Of a DNA stretch of 64,000 bases, positions 1-8,155 are shown piece by piece. The stretch is taken from NCBI RefSeq assembly GCF_030167905.1, contig NZ_JARGNA010000001.1:310001-374000 (forward strand), written 5' to 3'. Position 1 is the first letter of the stretch. Each line of letters starts with the position of its first letter. The position numbers were made by a program, and so were the translations under genes. The DNA comes from Flavobacterium terrisoli. GTDB taxonomy: Bacteria > Bacteroidota > Bacteroidia > Flavobacteriales > Flavobacteriaceae. The notes under the pieces were generated by a model. The model had not been told where the DNA came from. It saw only the letters and a program-made list of their open reading frames with translations, and did no database searches.

Positions 1-1
1 T

Positions 2-172
2 TTAATCCGCGCTTTTTCCAATCAGACACCGTCAGCGATTTTGGAAGCTGACACCGATTTTATTGACGAAATCGGATTAAAGGAACATTTGTCGCCAACA
101 CGCGCTAACGGATTGGTTTCGATGATCAAAAAACTTAAAATGTATGCTTTGGCATTTAATGCTAAAAATTAA
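2..172 (+). CDS. sufE: SufE family Fe-S assembly protein, C-terminal fragment
   Basis: The reading frame enters from the left edge and ends in TAA at 170-172, giving the last 56 residues. It contains the typical SufE C-terminal pattern FIDEIGLKEHLSPTRANG followed by a basic helix. SufE accepts persulfide sulfur from the cysteine desulfurase SufS and passes it to the SufBCD scaffold in the cytoplasm. The catalytic Cys lies upstream of the window. The DUF59 (SufT-like) gene begins 6 bp downstream, which fits a suf operon read rightwards. Family assignment rests on this tail and the neighbour. Confidence 0.85.
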   Translation, partial: LIRAFSNQTPSAILEADTDFIDEIGLKEHLSPTRANGLVSMIKKLKMYALAFNAKN

Positions 173-178
173 ATAACT

Positions 179-502
179 ATGGAAGAATTTAAAGACGATA
201 TCAACTTAGGCGAAAATGTGGTAAAAGTGCTCAAAGGCATTTATGACCCGGAAATCCCAGTGGATATTTATGAATTGGGCTTAATCTATGATGTGATGAT
301 TAATGAAGACAACGAAGTAAAAGTGTTGATGACGTTAACCTCGCCGAATTGCCCGGTGGCTGAAACTTTGCCACGTGAAGTAGAAGAAAAAATCAACAAA
401 ATAGACACCGTTAAATCCTGTGAAGTGGAAATCACTTTTGATCCGCCATGGAGCAAAGATTTGATGAGTGAAGAAGCCAAGTTAGAACTGGGAATGCTTT
501 AA
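179..502 (+). CDS. DUF59/MIP18 family Fe-S cluster maturation protein (SufT-like)
   Basis: A 107-aa protein made of a single MIP18/DUF59 domain. DPEIPV at residues 23-28 is followed by the ELGLIYDV strand, Cys58 sits in SPNCPVAE, and the PPW motif lies near the C-terminus. Members act as auxiliary factors in [Fe-S] cluster assembly or transfer, and in Bacteroidota they sit directly after sufE, as here (6 bp gap). The next gene starts one base after its stop, so sufE, this gene and the DUF2480 gene are probably cotranscribed. The exact biochemical step is not established by the sequence. Confidence 0.9.
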   Translation: MEEFKDDINLGENVVKVLKGIYDPEIPVDIYELGLIYDVMINEDNEVKVLMTLTSPNCPVAETLPREVEEKINKIDTVKSCEVEITFDPPWSKDLMSEEAKLELGML

Positions 503-503
503 A

Positions 504-1013
504 ATGGAAGAAGAAATCATCAACAGGGTCGCCAATTCTGTGCTCGAAGTATTCGATTTGGAAGACTATTATCCAAACGGTACGCGAACGCAAATCGATA
601 TTTCCCAATGGCTTTTGGAAGGTTTTCTGCTCAAGGAAAAAGACTTTCGCGAAGCGTTGAAAAATCACGATTGGACGCAATATCAGAATCATTTTGTGGC
701 AATTTACTGCTCAACCGATGCGATTGTTCCGGCTTGGGCGACTATTTTAGTGGCGACTTATGTGACGCCATTCGCCCAAAAAACAGTTTCAGGAAACCTG
801 AATGACTTGGAAACTGCCTTGTATCAGGAAATTTTACCAACGCTTGATTATTCAATATACCAGGACAAACCGGTTATCATCAAAGGCTGCTCCAAAAAAC
901 CGGTTCCGGAAAGCGCTTACATCATGGCGGTTCAAAAACTCCAGCCAATCGCCAAAAGCATTATGTATGGCGAAGCCTGTTCAGCTGTTCCTTTGTTCAA
1001 AAAAGGCAAATAG
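504..1013 (+). CDS. DUF2480 family protein
   Basis: A 169-aa soluble protein without signal peptide or membrane segment. It matches the Bacteroidota-restricted DUF2480 family over its full length (N-terminal NRVANSxLxxFDLED, central CSTDAIVPAWA, C-terminal KGCSKKPVPESAY). Function is unknown. It starts one base after the DUF59 stop, so it belongs to the suf-associated operon. Two Cys-containing conserved patches (CSTDA and GCSKK) could suit a redox or Fe-S related job, but that is speculation. Confidence 0.85.
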   Translation: MEEEIINRVANSVLEVFDLEDYYPNGTRTQIDISQWLLEGFLLKEKDFREALKNHDWTQYQNHFVAIYCSTDAIVPAWATILVATYVTPFAQKTVSGNLNDLETALYQEILPTLDYSIYQDKPVIIKGCSKKPVPESAYIMAVQKLQPIAKSIMYGEACSAVPLFKKGK

Positions 1014-1017
1014 TTGA

Positions 1018-1048
1018 TTTGAATTACGCTTTGGTATTAATACCTTTG
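1018..1048 (+). promoter_or_regulatory. Bacteroidota-type promoter for the DUF3078 gene
   Basis: TTTG at 1018-1021, then a 19-bp spacer, then TACCTTTG at 1041-1048. This matches the Bacteroidota sigma-ABfr consensus TTTG-N19-TAnnTTTG. The ATG at 1072 follows 23 bp later. Confidence 0.7.
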
Positions 1049-1071
1049 CGGAAAATTTTAAATCAAATAGG

Positions 1072-1965
1072 ATGAAAAAGATTTTACTGTCAGCAGCATT
1101 GCTTTTTTCAATGAATACTGTTTTGGCTCAGCTTAATGAAAAAGAGTTGATGAAAATAACGGAACAAACGGTTTCTAAAATTCAGGAAGAAAAACCAAAT
1201 GGTTGGGAGAAAAAAGGCATCGCGACGATTTTGCTGAATCAGGCGAGTTTCAACAACTGGTTGGCTGGTGGACAAAGCAGTATCTCAGGAAACGCCGGAT
1301 TGAAATACGATTTCAACTATAAAAGCGATACCTGGACCTGGGACAACAAACTCAACGCCAATTACGGTTTGACAAAAATCAATGGTCAGGATTTGCAAAA
1401 AACCGACGACCGATTTGAATTCAACTCGTTATTAGGAAAAAAAGCGACCGGAGAATGGTACTACTCTTTCTTTTTCAACTTTAAAACCCAGTTTGATTCG
1501 GGATTTGACCCAGCCGATAATACGGTTAAAATATCCCACTTCTTTTCGCCGGCTTACACCCAGTTTGGTCCCGGTATGCTTTGGAAGAAAAGCGATAATT
1601 TTAAAATCAACGTTGCTCCCGCAACTTCAAAAGTAATTATGGTACACAATCATTTTACGGATCTTGGACCGGCTTTTGGGGTAAAAATGGGTGAATCTTC
1701 ACGTTACGAATTTGGAGCCGCTGTAAACGCTTATTACAAGTTTAACATTATGGAGAATGTTTCGGCAGAGAACATTTTGAATTTATATACCAACTATCTG
1801 GAAGATGTTTATAACGTTGATGTTGATTATACCTTGAACATCGTCATGAAAGTGAACAAATATCTGACGACCAATTTTGCATTCCAAACCATTTATGACG
1901 ACAATGCTTTTGCCGGTTTCCAAACCCGTCAGGTGATTGGTGTTGGCGTGAATTACGGATTCTAA
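1072..1965 (+). CDS. DUF3078 domain-containing exported protein
   Basis: A 297-aa protein with a Sec signal peptide (residues 1-19, cleavage after VLA before Q20). It is followed by a beta-strand-rich sequence with alternating aromatic residues and a terminal aromatic-rich strand ending in YGF, as in outer-membrane barrel proteins. The pattern NxxSFNNWLAGGQSS near residue 60 is the hallmark of the flavobacterial DUF3078 family. Function is unknown; an outer-membrane location is inferred from the barrel-like pattern. It has its own promoter at 1018-1048 and a terminator at 1980-2011, so it is likely monocistronic. Confidence 0.85.
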   Translation: MKKILLSAALLFSMNTVLAQLNEKELMKITEQTVSKIQEEKPNGWEKKGIATILLNQASFNNWLAGGQSSISGNAGLKYDFNYKSDTWTWDNKLNANYGLTKINGQDLQKTDDRFEFNSLLGKKATGEWYYSFFFNFKTQFDSGFDPADNTVKISHFFSPAYTQFGPGMLWKKSDNFKINVAPATSKVIMVHNHFTDLGPAFGVKMGESSRYEFGAAVNAYYKFNIMENVSAENILNLYTNYLEDVYNVDVDYTLNIVMKVNKYLTTNFAFQTIYDDNAFAGFQTRQVIGVGVNYGF

Positions 1966-1979
1966 AAAATATAAACAAT

Positions 1980-2011
1980 AAAAAAAGTCCCAGGTAATCG
2001 GGACTTTTTTT
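1980..2011. terminator. bidirectional Rho-independent terminator
   Basis: Stem AAGTCCC/GGGACTT with an 8-nt loop, flanked by an A-run on the left and a T-run on the right. It serves both the DUF3078 gene (+) and the convergent small exported protein gene (-). Confidence 0.85.
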
Positions 2012-2040
2012 ACAATAATCTAAACGTTTGGCGTTTTTGA

Positions 2041-2283
2041 TTATTTCTTAAAGAATTTTTTACTCTTAGACGACTGCATGGCAAAACCTTTTGAGGTTTT
2101 TGGATAAGCCTTGGAAGTTGCCTTAGACATCTTAGCCGGCTTTTTTACAAAACAAGTTTTTGATTCATGACCATTGGAACTTGCTTCTGTTGGTAATTTT
2201 GTGGTTGCAAAAGCATTTGCGCTGCATAGTAGCAACGAGAATAGAAATACTTTTAAAGCACTTTTTAGGTTAATTGTTTTCAT
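2041..2283 (-). CDS. small exported Lys/Ser-rich protein, unknown
   Basis: Start taken at the internal ATG (2283) because MKTINLKS begins a clear signal peptide (hydrophobic VFLFSLLLCSANAFA, cleavage near residue 22). The longer frame to 2307 would bury it. The mature part is only about 58 aa, rich in Lys and Ser, with one Cys. No family is recognised. Upstream (2334-2366) lies the 21-bp-spaced TAATCG-CAAAA operator that it shares with the two lipoprotein genes at 8.2 and 9.0 kb. Coregulation with those genes is inferred. Confidence 0.7.
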   Translation of the reverse strand: MKTINLKSALKVFLFSLLLCSANAFATTKLPTEASSNGHESKTCFVKKPAKMSKATSKAYPKTSKGFAMQSSKSKKFFKK

Positions 2284-2333
2284 GGGGACGAATATTAAAT
2301 TATACAATATAAACTTATGTAAATAAATTTAAA

Positions 2334-2366
2334 TAATCGCCAAAATAACAATAATAATCGACAAAA
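2334..2366 (-). promoter_or_regulatory. tandem direct-repeat operator (copy 1)
   Basis: On the plus strand TAATCGCCAAAA (2334-2345) and TAATCGACAAAA (2355-2366) repeat exactly 21 bp apart, two helical turns. It lies about 50 bp upstream of the start of the small exported protein. The same arrangement occurs at 8778-8810 and 9636-9668. Confidence 0.55.
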
Positions 2367-2435
2367 TACACAAAAAGAATAAAAAAACACAAATTTACCT
2401 ACAATTTATCTATATAATTTTAAGTGTGCTTACAA

Positions 2436-2466
2436 AAAAAGCCAGAAGTTTTATGTTCTGGCTTTA
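2436..2466 (-). terminator. Rho-independent terminator after the Cys/Met enzyme gene
   Basis: Stem AAAGCCAGAA/TTCTGGCTTT with an 8-nt loop. On the minus strand it is followed by seven T. It lies 18 bp beyond the stop of the minus-strand gene at 2484. Confidence 0.85.
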
Positions 2467-2483
2467 TATAGTTGAAAATGAGA

Positions 2484-3626
2484 TTATCTGAAGGCTTGTT
2501 CAATATCGGCAAGCAAATCGTCAATGTCTTCAACACCAGTACTCAATCGGACCAAATCATCGGTAATCCCAATTTCTTTTCGCTTGTCTTCCGGGATCGA
2601 AGCGTGTGTCATCAACGCCGGATGATTCGCCAACGATTCAACACCGCCAAGCGATTCGGCCAACGTGAATACTTTTAGTTTTTCCAGGAACGAAATTGCA
2701 TCTTCTTTTTTTCCTGATTTGAAAGTAAAGGAAACCATGCCGCCAAAACCGCTCATTTGCTTTTTGGCAATGTCGTGAAACGGATGATCAGGCAATCCCG
2801 GATAATATACTTTTTCCACTTCAGGATGATTGGCTAAAAACTGCGCCACTTTTTCCCCGTTTTCGCAATGTCTTTGAACACGCAAATGCAGGGTTTTGAT
2901 TCCACGCAACACAAGGAAACTGTCCATTGGACCCAAAGTTCCACCGGTGGCAAATTGTTTGAAGTGTAATTCATCGCCCAACGTTTTGTCTTTGATAATC
3001 AAAGCACCGGCAATCACATCACTGTGTCCGCCCAAATATTTCGTCGCCGAATGCATCACAATATCAGCGCCCAAATCCAAAGGTTTTTGCAAATATGGGG
3101 TGGCAAATGTATTGTCAACGGCAAAAAGGATGTTGTGTTTTTTTGTGACTTTGGCAATTTCAGCAATGTCAGCCAATTTCATCAACGGATTCGTTGGTGT
3201 TTCTACCCAAACCAACTTTGTATTTTCATTGATCAACGACTGGAATTTGTTCATATCATTCATATCCACAAAGTGGAATTTGATACCACTGTTGTTGTAT
3301 AAACGGGTGAATAAACGGTATGTTCCGCCATATAAATCGTCCATCGCGATGATTTCGTCACCGGCTTTGAACAAACGCAACAAACAATCGGTTGCGGCTA
3401 ATCCTGAAGCAAAAGCCAAACCACGAGCGCCATTTTCAATGCTCGCTAAAGCGTCTTCCAAAGCTTGACGGGTTGGATTGGCCGCACGGGAATATTCGTA
3501 ATCACCAACAGGTTTTCCGGGTGAAGTTTGTGCGTAAGTTGAGGTTTGAAAAACCGGTGGCATCACCGCTCCGGTAACCTCTTCATGGTGTTGGTTACCA
3601 TGTATGACTTTAGTATTGAATTTCAT
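2484..3626 (-). CDS. cystathionine gamma-synthase family PLP enzyme
   Basis: A 380-aa Cys/Met-metabolism PLP-dependent enzyme (fold-type I). Visible landmarks are YxRxxNPTR near residue 45-53, AFASGLAA at 71-78, the PLP-contacting D171 in AVDNTFATP, and the Schiff-base lysine K196 in HSATKYLGGHSD. Family members catalyse cystathionine gamma-synthase, gamma-lyase or homocysteine synthase reactions. The sequence suits MetB or a gamma-lyase; substrate cannot be fixed without phylogeny. It stands alone between its own terminator (2436) and a divergent-free 70-bp upstream gap with a TAAATTTG -7 box (3647-3654, minus). Confidence 0.85.
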   Translation of the reverse strand: MKFNTKVIHGNQHHEEVTGAVMPPVFQTSTYAQTSPGKPVGDYEYSRAANPTRQALEDALASIENGARGLAFASGLAATDCLLRLFKAGDEIIAMDDLYGGTYRLFTRLYNNSGIKFHFVDMNDMNKFQSLINENTKLVWVETPTNPLMKLADIAEIAKVTKKHNILFAVDNTFATPYLQKPLDLGADIVMHSATKYLGGHSDVIAGALIIKDKTLGDELHFKQFATGGTLGPMDSFLVLRGIKTLHLRVQRHCENGEKVAQFLANHPEVEKVYYPGLPDHPFHDIAKKQMSGFGGMVSFTFKSGKKEDAISFLEKLKVFTLAESLGGVESLANHPALMTHASIPEDKRKEIGITDDLVRLSTGVEDIDDLLADIEQAFR

Positions 3627-3699
3627 TATTTGAATGTATTAAAGCGCAAATTTACTTTTTATTCTTCGGTTGAAAAGACTCTTTTCAATTTTATTAACG

Positions 3700-4155
3700 C
3701 TACACAAACTTTCGGATATTCATCATAAAACCCATGTGTAAGGCTTCATGGTAATTGTTGAACTGAATCGCTTCTTCGGTCGAAGCCAAATGAAACCCTG
3801 TTCCGGTAGTGTATTCGTTGTAAGTGGTAAATTTTCCGGCCGCATAATCTTCCTTGGTTCTTTCCATCAGTGAAAAAAGCAGCGTTTTCAATTCGTCTAC
3901 TTCGGCTTGTGATGTATTACCGGTTGGTTTGGTTCCATTCATATAAGTGTTTCTCATTTCATCAGAAACATTGGTTGGAAGGCCCGAAAGACGATAGACC
4001 AATCCTTGTTGGCTCACGATGATATGGCCTAAATTCCAAACCAGATTGTTGCTGAAACCTTCCGGAATTTTGTTTAATTGTTCCAAAGTGTAGTTGTCAA
4101 TCAGTTTGGCATAATGCCTTCTGTTGGTTTCCCAAAGTTTAAAAGTTTCTTCCAT
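3700..4155 (-). CDS. DinB family protein
   Basis: A 151-aa four-helix-bundle protein of the DinB/DUF664 superfamily. Putative metal-binding histidines lie in NLGHIIVSQQ (about residue 43) and in NNYHEALHMGF near the C-terminus. Such proteins are metal-dependent thiol transferases or related, with mostly unknown substrates. The start codon is 9 bp from the stop of the thioesterase gene, so the two form a minus-strand pair. A second, distantly related DinB gene lies at 55.6 kb. Confidence 0.85.
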   Translation of the reverse strand: MEETFKLWETNRRHYAKLIDNYTLEQLNKIPEGFSNNLVWNLGHIIVSQQGLVYRLSGLPTNVSDEMRNTYMNGTKPTGNTSQAEVDELKTLLFSLMERTKEDYAAGKFTTYNEYTTGTGFHLASTEEAIQFNNYHEALHMGFMMNIRKFV

Positions 4156-4164
4156 GGTATGTTT

Positions 4165-4602
4165 TTATAGTTGTATAAAGTCGTTCGTTTTAGGGAAAGA
4201 ATTCATGACATCAACGGCAACTTGTGGCGTTGGATTGGCAATTTTTCTAAGTTGGGTATCAATCCAGGCGCCATCAACCGAAAGTGTTGCAAAAAGCTCA
4301 TCATTCTCATTTTTCAATTCGTGCACAATCGTCCAACGCGAAGCATCGGCTTTGATTTTCCCGATTTTGGTATTGATAAAAACTCGGCTATTCAATCTGA
4401 TTTCTCTGCGGAATACACATTCTTCCCGAAACAAAACCGGTCCGAAATGTTGCTCCTGCATTACTTTTAACGTCAGGCCCAATTGCTCTAAGATTTCAAT
4501 CCTGTGTTGGGCGCCAAAATCATAATAAGCGCTGTGTCTGACATGATAATTCGGGTCTAAGTCCGACCAGCGAATCGATATTTCTTTGGTAAATGTTCCC
4601 AT
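4165..4602 (-). CDS. acyl-CoA thioesterase (4HBT hotdog family)
   Basis: A 145-aa single hotdog domain protein of the YbgC/4-hydroxybenzoyl-CoA thioesterase type. WSDLDPNYHVRHSAYYDF (residues 12-29) holds the catalytic Asp followed by the Asn-His loop. It probably hydrolyses an acyl-CoA thioester in the cytoplasm; the substrate is unknown. It is upstream of and cotranscribed with the DinB gene, and divergent from the ArsC-like gene (106 bp between starts). Confidence 0.85.
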   Translation of the reverse strand: MGTFTKEISIRWSDLDPNYHVRHSAYYDFGAQHRIEILEQLGLTLKVMQEQHFGPVLFREECVFRREIRLNSRVFINTKIGKIKADASRWTIVHELKNENDELFATLSVDGAWIDTQLRKIANPTPQVAVDVMNSFPKTNDFIQL

Positions 4603-4708
4603 TTATTTCAAATTTTATTCAAATGTAATCAGAATTCCCGGCTTGAAAATTCTGTTGCCGGAATTTAAAACTATTTTAACGCAATGTTTTATTTTTGTAA
4701 AAAAGACT

Positions 4709-5065
4709 ATGCGCAAAATATACCACCTTAAAACCTGCAGCACATGCCAACGCATCTTAAAATCGCTGCCAAAACTCGACACTTTTCAATTGCAGGACAT
4801 CAAAACCGAACCGATGACCGTAAAACAACTGGATGAAATGGCACAACTGGCCGGCAGTTATGAAACGCTTTTTAGCAGAAGAGCGACGCTTTACAAAGAA
4901 ATGGGTTTGAAGGATGAACAACTCAACGAAGCCGATTTCAAAAGATATATTTTGGAACATTATACGTTTTTGTCACGTCCGGTGATTGTTGCCGACGACA
5001 AAATATTTGTGGGTAACAGCCCGAAAGTGGTGCAACAAGCCATTGATTATTTGTCAAATGACTAA
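4709..5065 (+). CDS. ArsC/Spx family protein
   Basis: A 118-aa protein when started at the ATG at 4709. The longer frame from 4586 overlaps the divergent gene and lacks homology-like sequence. The CSTC motif at residues 10-13 and the RPVIVADDKIFVGN block are typical of the thioredoxin-fold ArsC/YffB/Spx family. The motif CxxC, rather than the single Cys of arsenate reductases, fits a general thiol-redox or YffB-like role rather than proven arsenate reduction. A TATTTTTG box at 4690-4697 may be its -7 element. It overlaps the EamA gene by 8 bp. Confidence 0.8.
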   Translation: MRKIYHLKTCSTCQRILKSLPKLDTFQLQDIKTEPMTVKQLDEMAQLAGSYETLFSRRATLYKEMGLKDEQLNEADFKRYILEHYTFLSRPVIVADDKIFVGNSPKVVQQAIDYLSND

Positions 5066-5948
5066 GCGCACCTGGGCATTATTGGCGGCGACCATGGTGT
5101 CGCTGATTTATGGCGTTTCGTTTACGATCGCCAAAGATGTGATGCCCGCATATATCAAACCTTACGGATTTATTTTATTGCGTGTTTTTGGTGCCGCGAT
5201 TTTGTTCTGGCTGGTTTCCTTTTTTGGTCCAAAAGAAAAAATACAACGCAATGATTTCCCTCGAATCATAGCGGCAGCTTTTTTTGGTGTGGCTTTAAAT
5301 ATGCTCACTTTCTTTAAAGGATTGAGTTATACTTCACCGATTGCTTCAGCGGTGATTATGGTTACGACACCAATTATCGTTTTGGTCTTGTCGGCCATTA
5401 TCATGAAAGAGCGAATGGAAAACCGAAAGATTTTTGGGATACTGCTCGGACTTTTCGGCACCGGATTTCTGATACTCTATGGCAAATCAATGGGCAATGC
5501 TCCCAATGCACCTTTAGGCAACTTTTTGGTTTTTATCAATGCGGTTTCTTATGCCTTTTATCTGATCATCGTCAAAAAACTGATGGACAAATACAACGCT
5601 TTTACTTTTGTCAAATGTATTTATGCTTTTGGTTTGCTGATGGTCATTCCGTTTGGCTGGAGCGAATATCAGGAAATTGAATGGCAAACTATTCCGGTCA
5701 TGATACTATGGGAAATCGTTTTTGTGGTTGTTTTTACAACGTTTTTGACTTATCTGTTTAACCTGGTTTCGATGCGCGAATTAAAGCCGACAACCGTAGC
5801 GGTTTTCATTTATCTGCAACCGCTTTTTGCAACCATTTTTGCGATGAGTTTGGGCAAAGACCAACTGACTTGGGTAAAGATACTGTCGGCGGTTTTGATA
5901 TTTGTTGGCGTTTATTTGGTTCTGCAGAAGAAAACCGTCAATCAATAA
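5058..5948 (+). CDS. EamA/DMT family transporter
   Basis: A 296-aa integral membrane protein with about ten transmembrane helices arranged as two EamA repeats (drug/metabolite transporter superfamily). Start chosen at the ATG at 5058, since MTKRTWALLAAT begins the first helix; the frame extends to 4986 but would run through the arsC-like gene. The 8-bp overlap with that gene implies translational coupling. The transported substrate is unknown; members export amino acids, metabolites or sulfur compounds. Confidence 0.85.
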   Translation: MTKRTWALLAATMVSLIYGVSFTIAKDVMPAYIKPYGFILLRVFGAAILFWLVSFFGPKEKIQRNDFPRIIAAAFFGVALNMLTFFKGLSYTSPIASAVIMVTTPIIVLVLSAIIMKERMENRKIFGILLGLFGTGFLILYGKSMGNAPNAPLGNFLVFINAVSYAFYLIIVKKLMDKYNAFTFVKCIYAFGLLMVIPFGWSEYQEIEWQTIPVMILWEIVFVVVFTTFLTYLFNLVSMRELKPTTVAVFIYLQPLFATIFAMSLGKDQLTWVKILSAVLIFVGVYLVLQKKTVNQ

Positions 5949-5999
5949 CTTTCAAGCCACAACCATTTTATTTATCTTTGAGAACATTTTACTGAATTT

Positions 6000-6860
6000 A
6001 TGATACAATCGATGACCGGTTTTGGGAAAGCGAGTTTGCAACTACCAACCAAAAAAATTACCGTAGAAATCAAATCGCTTAACAGCAAAGGTTTGGATTT
6101 AAACACACGCATGCCTTCTGTTTTCAGGGAAATGGAATTGGGTTTGCGCAACCAGCTTTCGTTGCGATTGGAACGCGGAAAAATTGATTTTTCATTATAC
6201 GTTGAAGTAACCGGCGAAGAAACTTCGTCAAAAATCAACGTGCCGATTGTCAAAGGTTATATCAACCAAATGAAAGCTGTGATTCCGAATGCTGATGAAA
6301 CCGAATTGATGAAAATGGCCGTCAGAATGCCCGATGCCTTAAAAACAGAGCGCGACGAAATTGACGAAAACGAATGGAAGCAAATCCAAACAGTGATTGA
6401 TGAAGCAATGGAAAATATCGCCCAGTTCCGCAAGGATGAAGGCGTGGCTTTGGAAAAAGAATTCCTGCACCGTATTGCCAATATCATGACTTTGATGAAC
6501 AATGCCGTTTCCTATGATGCGGAACGCGTTGAAACGGTAAAGACAAGATTGAGAACAGCATTAGACGAATTAAAAGAGAATGTGGATGCCAACCGTTTCG
6601 AACAGGAATTGATTTTTTATCTCGAGAAATACGATATCACGGAAGAAAAAGTACGCTTGGAAAACCATTTGAACTATTTCATTGAAACCCTAGCCGGAAC
6701 GGAAGCCAATGGAAGAAAACTAGGCTTTATCACACAGGAAATGGGAAGAGAAATTAATACCATGGGTTCTAAATCAAACCATTCCGAAATGCAGAAGCTG
6801 GTCGTGATGATGAAAGACGAATTAGAGAAAATCAAAGAACAGGTTTTGAACGTATTGTAA
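6000..6860 (+). CDS. YicC/YloC family endoribonuclease
   Basis: A 286-aa full-length YicC family protein. The N-terminal IQSMTGFGKA and the C-terminal INTMGSKSN block with a helical DUF1732 tail are diagnostic. YicC proteins are RNA endonucleases involved in mRNA and sRNA turnover. A TATCTTTG -7 box (5973-5980) lies 20 bp upstream of the ATG. The gene order yicC-gmk-nadD is widespread in Flavobacteriia; gmk starts 24 bp downstream. Confidence 0.92.
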   Translation: MIQSMTGFGKASLQLPTKKITVEIKSLNSKGLDLNTRMPSVFREMELGLRNQLSLRLERGKIDFSLYVEVTGEETSSKINVPIVKGYINQMKAVIPNADETELMKMAVRMPDALKTERDEIDENEWKQIQTVIDEAMENIAQFRKDEGVALEKEFLHRIANIMTLMNNAVSYDAERVETVKTRLRTALDELKENVDANRFEQELIFYLEKYDITEEKVRLENHLNYFIETLAGTEANGRKLGFITQEMGREINTMGSKSNHSEMQKLVVMMKDELEKIKEQVLNVL

Positions 6861-6883
6861 GCAGAAACAACACAAGCAACACA

Positions 6884-7453
6884 ATGAACAAAGGAAAATT
6901 ACTAGTATTCTCAGCGCCTTCGGGTTCGGGAAAAACCACCATAGTCAGGCATTTATTAGCTCAACCCGAATTGAATCTCGAATTCTCGATTTCAGCCGCT
7001 ACGCGAGAGCCGCGTGGTCAGGAAGTGCATGGCAAGGATTACTACTTTATGTCGATTGAAGATTTCAAGAAACACATCAAAGCCGAAGATTTTATCGAAT
7101 GGGAAGAAGTGTACCGCGATAACTTTTATGGTACCTTGAAAAGCGAAGTAGAACGCATTTGGGCCAAAGGCAAAAACGTCATTTTTGATATCGATGTGGC
7201 CGGCGGATTGCGTATCAAACACAAATTTCCGGAAGAGACTTTGGCTGTTTTTGTCAAACCGCCAAGCGTGGACGAACTCAAACGCCGTTTGAAAGAACGC
7301 TCTACCGAAACCGATGAAAAAATCAATATGCGTATTGCCAAAGCCCACGTAGAATTGGCTACCGCGCCACAATTTGATACCATCATCAAGAACTATGATT
7401 TGGATGTGGCCAAAGCGGAAGCTTTCGAATTGGTCAAAGAGTTTATAAAATAA
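6884..7453 (+). CDS. gmk: guanylate kinase
   Basis: A 189-aa P-loop kinase converting GMP plus ATP to GDP plus ADP, part of purine nucleotide synthesis in the cytoplasm. The Walker A sequence APSGSGKT is at residues 11-18, the GMP-binding SAATREPRGQE block follows, and DIDVAGG carries the Walker B-like Asp. Length is normal for the family. It follows yicC by 24 bp and precedes nadD by 64 bp with a hairpin between. Confidence 0.95.
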   Translation: MNKGKLLVFSAPSGSGKTTIVRHLLAQPELNLEFSISAATREPRGQEVHGKDYYFMSIEDFKKHIKAEDFIEWEEVYRDNFYGTLKSEVERIWAKGKNVIFDIDVAGGLRIKHKFPEETLAVFVKPPSVDELKRRLKERSTETDEKINMRIAKAHVELATAPQFDTIIKNYDLDVAKAEAFELVKEFIK

Positions 7454-7457
7454 GTTA

Positions 7458-7515
7458 AAAGGGATAAGGCATAAGATTTTTACTTATCCCTTTTCTCTTA
7501 TCCTAATCCCTTTAA
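7458..7515. repeat. intergenic hairpin and partial repeat between gmk and nadD
   Basis: AAAGGGATAAG (from about 7459) pairs with CTTATCCCTTT (about 7484-7494), an 11-bp perfect stem around a 14-nt loop. A further partial copy, CTTATCCTAATCCCTTT, follows. It could be a transcript-stabilising or attenuating hairpin between two operon genes, or one of the AT-rich intergenic repeats seen elsewhere in the window. Confidence 0.55.
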
Positions 7516-7517
7516 AA

Positions 7518-8099
7518 ATGAAGATTGGTTTATATTTCGGAACGTTTAATCCCATACATGTTGGGCATATGATTATTGCCAATCATTTGGCTGAGCATAG
7601 CGATTTGGAGCAAATCTGGATGGTTGTAACGCCACACAATCCTTTAAAGCAAAAGAATACTTTACTCGATGATTATCAGCGATTGCATTTGGTCAGATTG
7701 GCCACAGAAGATTACCCGAAAATCAAGCCTTCTGACATAGAATTCAAATTGCCACAACCCAATTATACGGTGAATACTTTAGCGCATTTGATGGAGAAAT
7801 ATCCACAGCATCAGTTTTCCTTAATCATGGGCGAAGACAATCTGAAATCGTTCCACAAATGGAAAAACTATGACTATATTTTACAACACCACGATATTTA
7901 TATTTATCCACGGGTTTCTGAAGGCGAATACAATTTGGAATTCAAAAATCATCCCCGAATTCATATCATTGATGCACCGATAGTCGAAATTTCCTCAACC
8001 TTTATCCGCGAAAATATCAAAAATAAAAAGAACATCCGTCCGCTATTGCCACATAGTGTTTGGGAATATGTGGATCACAATAATTTTTATAAGAAATAA
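7518..8099 (+). CDS. nadD: nicotinate-nucleotide adenylyltransferase
   Basis: A 193-aa nucleotidyltransferase that joins nicotinate mononucleotide and ATP to form deamido-NAD in NAD biosynthesis. GTFNPIHVGH at residues 8-17 carries the HxGH motif, and ISSTFIRE at 158-165 is the second ATP-binding signature. Length is standard. It closes the yicC-gmk-nadD run and ends at a strong bidirectional terminator. Confidence 0.95.
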   Translation: MKIGLYFGTFNPIHVGHMIIANHLAEHSDLEQIWMVVTPHNPLKQKNTLLDDYQRLHLVRLATEDYPKIKPSDIEFKLPQPNYTVNTLAHLMEKYPQHQFSLIMGEDNLKSFHKWKNYDYILQHHDIYIYPRVSEGEYNLEFKNHPRIHIIDAPIVEISSTFIRENIKNKKNIRPLLPHSVWEYVDHNNFYKK

Positions 8100-8106
8100 T
8101 CAAAAC

Positions 8107-8137
8107 AAAAAGCCTTCACAATCGGAAGGCTTTTTTA
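8107..8137. terminator. bidirectional terminator between nadD and lipoprotein 1
   Basis: Stem AAGCCTTC/GAAGGCTT around a short loop, with A-run left and T-run right. It lies between convergent genes. Confidence 0.85.
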
Positions 8138-8155
8138 TAGATTTTTGTAATTTAT

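Noticed and set aside
3627..3699. SAM or other riboswitch before the Cys/Met enzyme gene
   Set aside because: The upstream gap is only about 70 bp and shows no multi-helix structure that I can identify.
4586..4708. Long N-terminal extension of the ArsC-like protein
   Set aside because: It overlaps the divergent thioesterase gene start, and the normal family start is the ATG at 4709.
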